Source: Akanthomyces muscarius
Taxonomy: Eukaryota; Ascomycota; Sordariomycetes; Hypocreales; Cordycipitaceae
Direction: 5' to 3'
Assembly (NCBI RefSeq): GCF_028009165.1
Contig: NC_079242.1
Coordinates: 2,728,001 to 2,792,000 of the forward strand
Length of the DNA stretch: 64,000 nt
The notes under the pieces were generated by a model, which was not told the DNA's origin, searched no databases, and saw only the letters and a list, made by a program, of their open reading frames with translations. The translations under genes and the position numbers were made by a program. Shown here piece after piece: positions 63,292 through 64,000 of this stretch; within the stretch, counting starts at the first letter, position 1; the number at the start of each line of letters is the position of its first letter.

Positions 63292-64000
63292 GAGGCTGTT
63301 GTGGCGCAGCCTCAACTCACTATCTCGCCGCAGCGTCGACGACCGCAACATCCTACGCGCGAACAGGAAATAGACACGGAGTCTACACGCGTACATGCAG
63401 ACACACACACGTGTCAGCATGTACACCAAAAAAAAGCGATGCTTGTCAATTGGAGGATTCACATGCTTTGCGATTATTTAACCTTTTGTCTGGCTTTTTC
63501 TTCTCTATGGAATTTCCTTTTCTGCTTTGAGGGAAGCAATCAATTGGAAATTCTCAGGGAGGGCGTTGTTCTGGACGTTCATTCACTTTTTAGACCTTTT
63601 CTATGTTGGTTTATGATGGTTATGATGGTTATGATGGTTTTGTTCTGGCTCCTCGCCTTATCTTGTCGGGGAAAACTTGCTGGATTGGAATTTTATTGAT
63701 GACAAGAAAAAAAAACCAAAAAAAACTCCAACAAAAACATACAATAAAATCTACAAAATCATACAAGTTTTGAATATCGATCGTGACGATTTATTGCCAA
63801 GTAATGAAGAGTGTAGATGAGATGTTCCGTAGCCCAACAAGTTCGCACGAGTCCGTCGTAGCTTACTGCAAAAGAACGGTGATACTGCCAGAGAAAAAAA
63901 GAAAAAGAGTAACAAAAACTTGTATCGTGGCCTCTACCAAAAAAAGAAGGTTCTTTGCGCAAAGTTTCCAGCATGACGTACATGAACCTCGATGCCCAAG
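63292..64000. other. Right edge, 3' and unassigned DNA
   Basis: AT-rich from 63420, with a (TATGATGGT) triplet near 63613-63640 and A runs near 63700. No gene is supported up to the window edge. Confidence 0.55.

Overview
The window looks like nuclear DNA of a filamentous ascomycete, most likely a sordariomycete of the order Hypocreales. The reasons are short GT-AG introns of about 50 to 85 bases, CT-rich leaders, strong C/G preference at third codon positions, and fungal-type families such as Zn2Cys6 regulators, NmrA-like proteins, an HNH_2-type nuclease, Dug1 and Mpe1. The order is inferred from gene style, not proven. I rebuilt 24 genes or gene relics on both strands. Where introns were placed, the exon lengths add up to whole codons.

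Layout. 0.6-4.4 kb: an unrecognised protein gene, a broken secretory phospholipase A2 and a three-exon GNAT acetyltransferase. 4.4-10.3 kb: almost 6 kb without a supportable gene, ending in the leader of a 1300-residue protein (10278-14180) that I read as an H2B-like plus H2A-like histone-fold pair with a long disordered tail. 15-25.6 kb: maf1 (Pol III repressor), aps1 (AP-1 sigma), the glutamate-cysteine ligase modifier subunit, bud32 (KEOPS kinase), a small membrane protein and a carboxymuconolactone decarboxylase-like protein. 26.6-32.1 kb: spt16 (FACT) and a Cdc50/Lem3 flippase subunit.

32-38 kb is gene-poor: an aminoglycoside-phosphotransferase-like relic, a small basic/Ser-rich protein and 5-hydroxyisourate hydrolase. 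38.8-40.3 kb holds an HNH nuclease gene whose frame stays open after its stop, followed by AT-rich, RIP-like DNA. 42-48 kb: a secreted SGNH hydrolase with FN3 modules, a SAM methyltransferase and get3. 48.4-53.2 kb: mpe1 (cleavage/polyadenylation factor) and an NmrA-like protein. 54-58 kb: a Zn2Cys6 regulator converging on a frameshifted multidrug/MATE-like transporter. 58.2-63.3 kb: dug1 with a probable mitochondrial presequence, an unrecognised protein, and a small lipid-anchored-type protein with an internal tandem duplication.

Most of the window is housekeeping: transcription (Maf1, Spt16, Mpe1), tail-anchored insertion (Get3), traffic (Aps1, Cdc50), tRNA modification (Bud32), and glutathione synthesis and breakdown (GCL modifier and Dug1, 38 kb apart). 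I see no biosynthetic cluster, CRISPR array, rRNA or convincing tRNA. The most unusual item is the histone-fold doublet protein.
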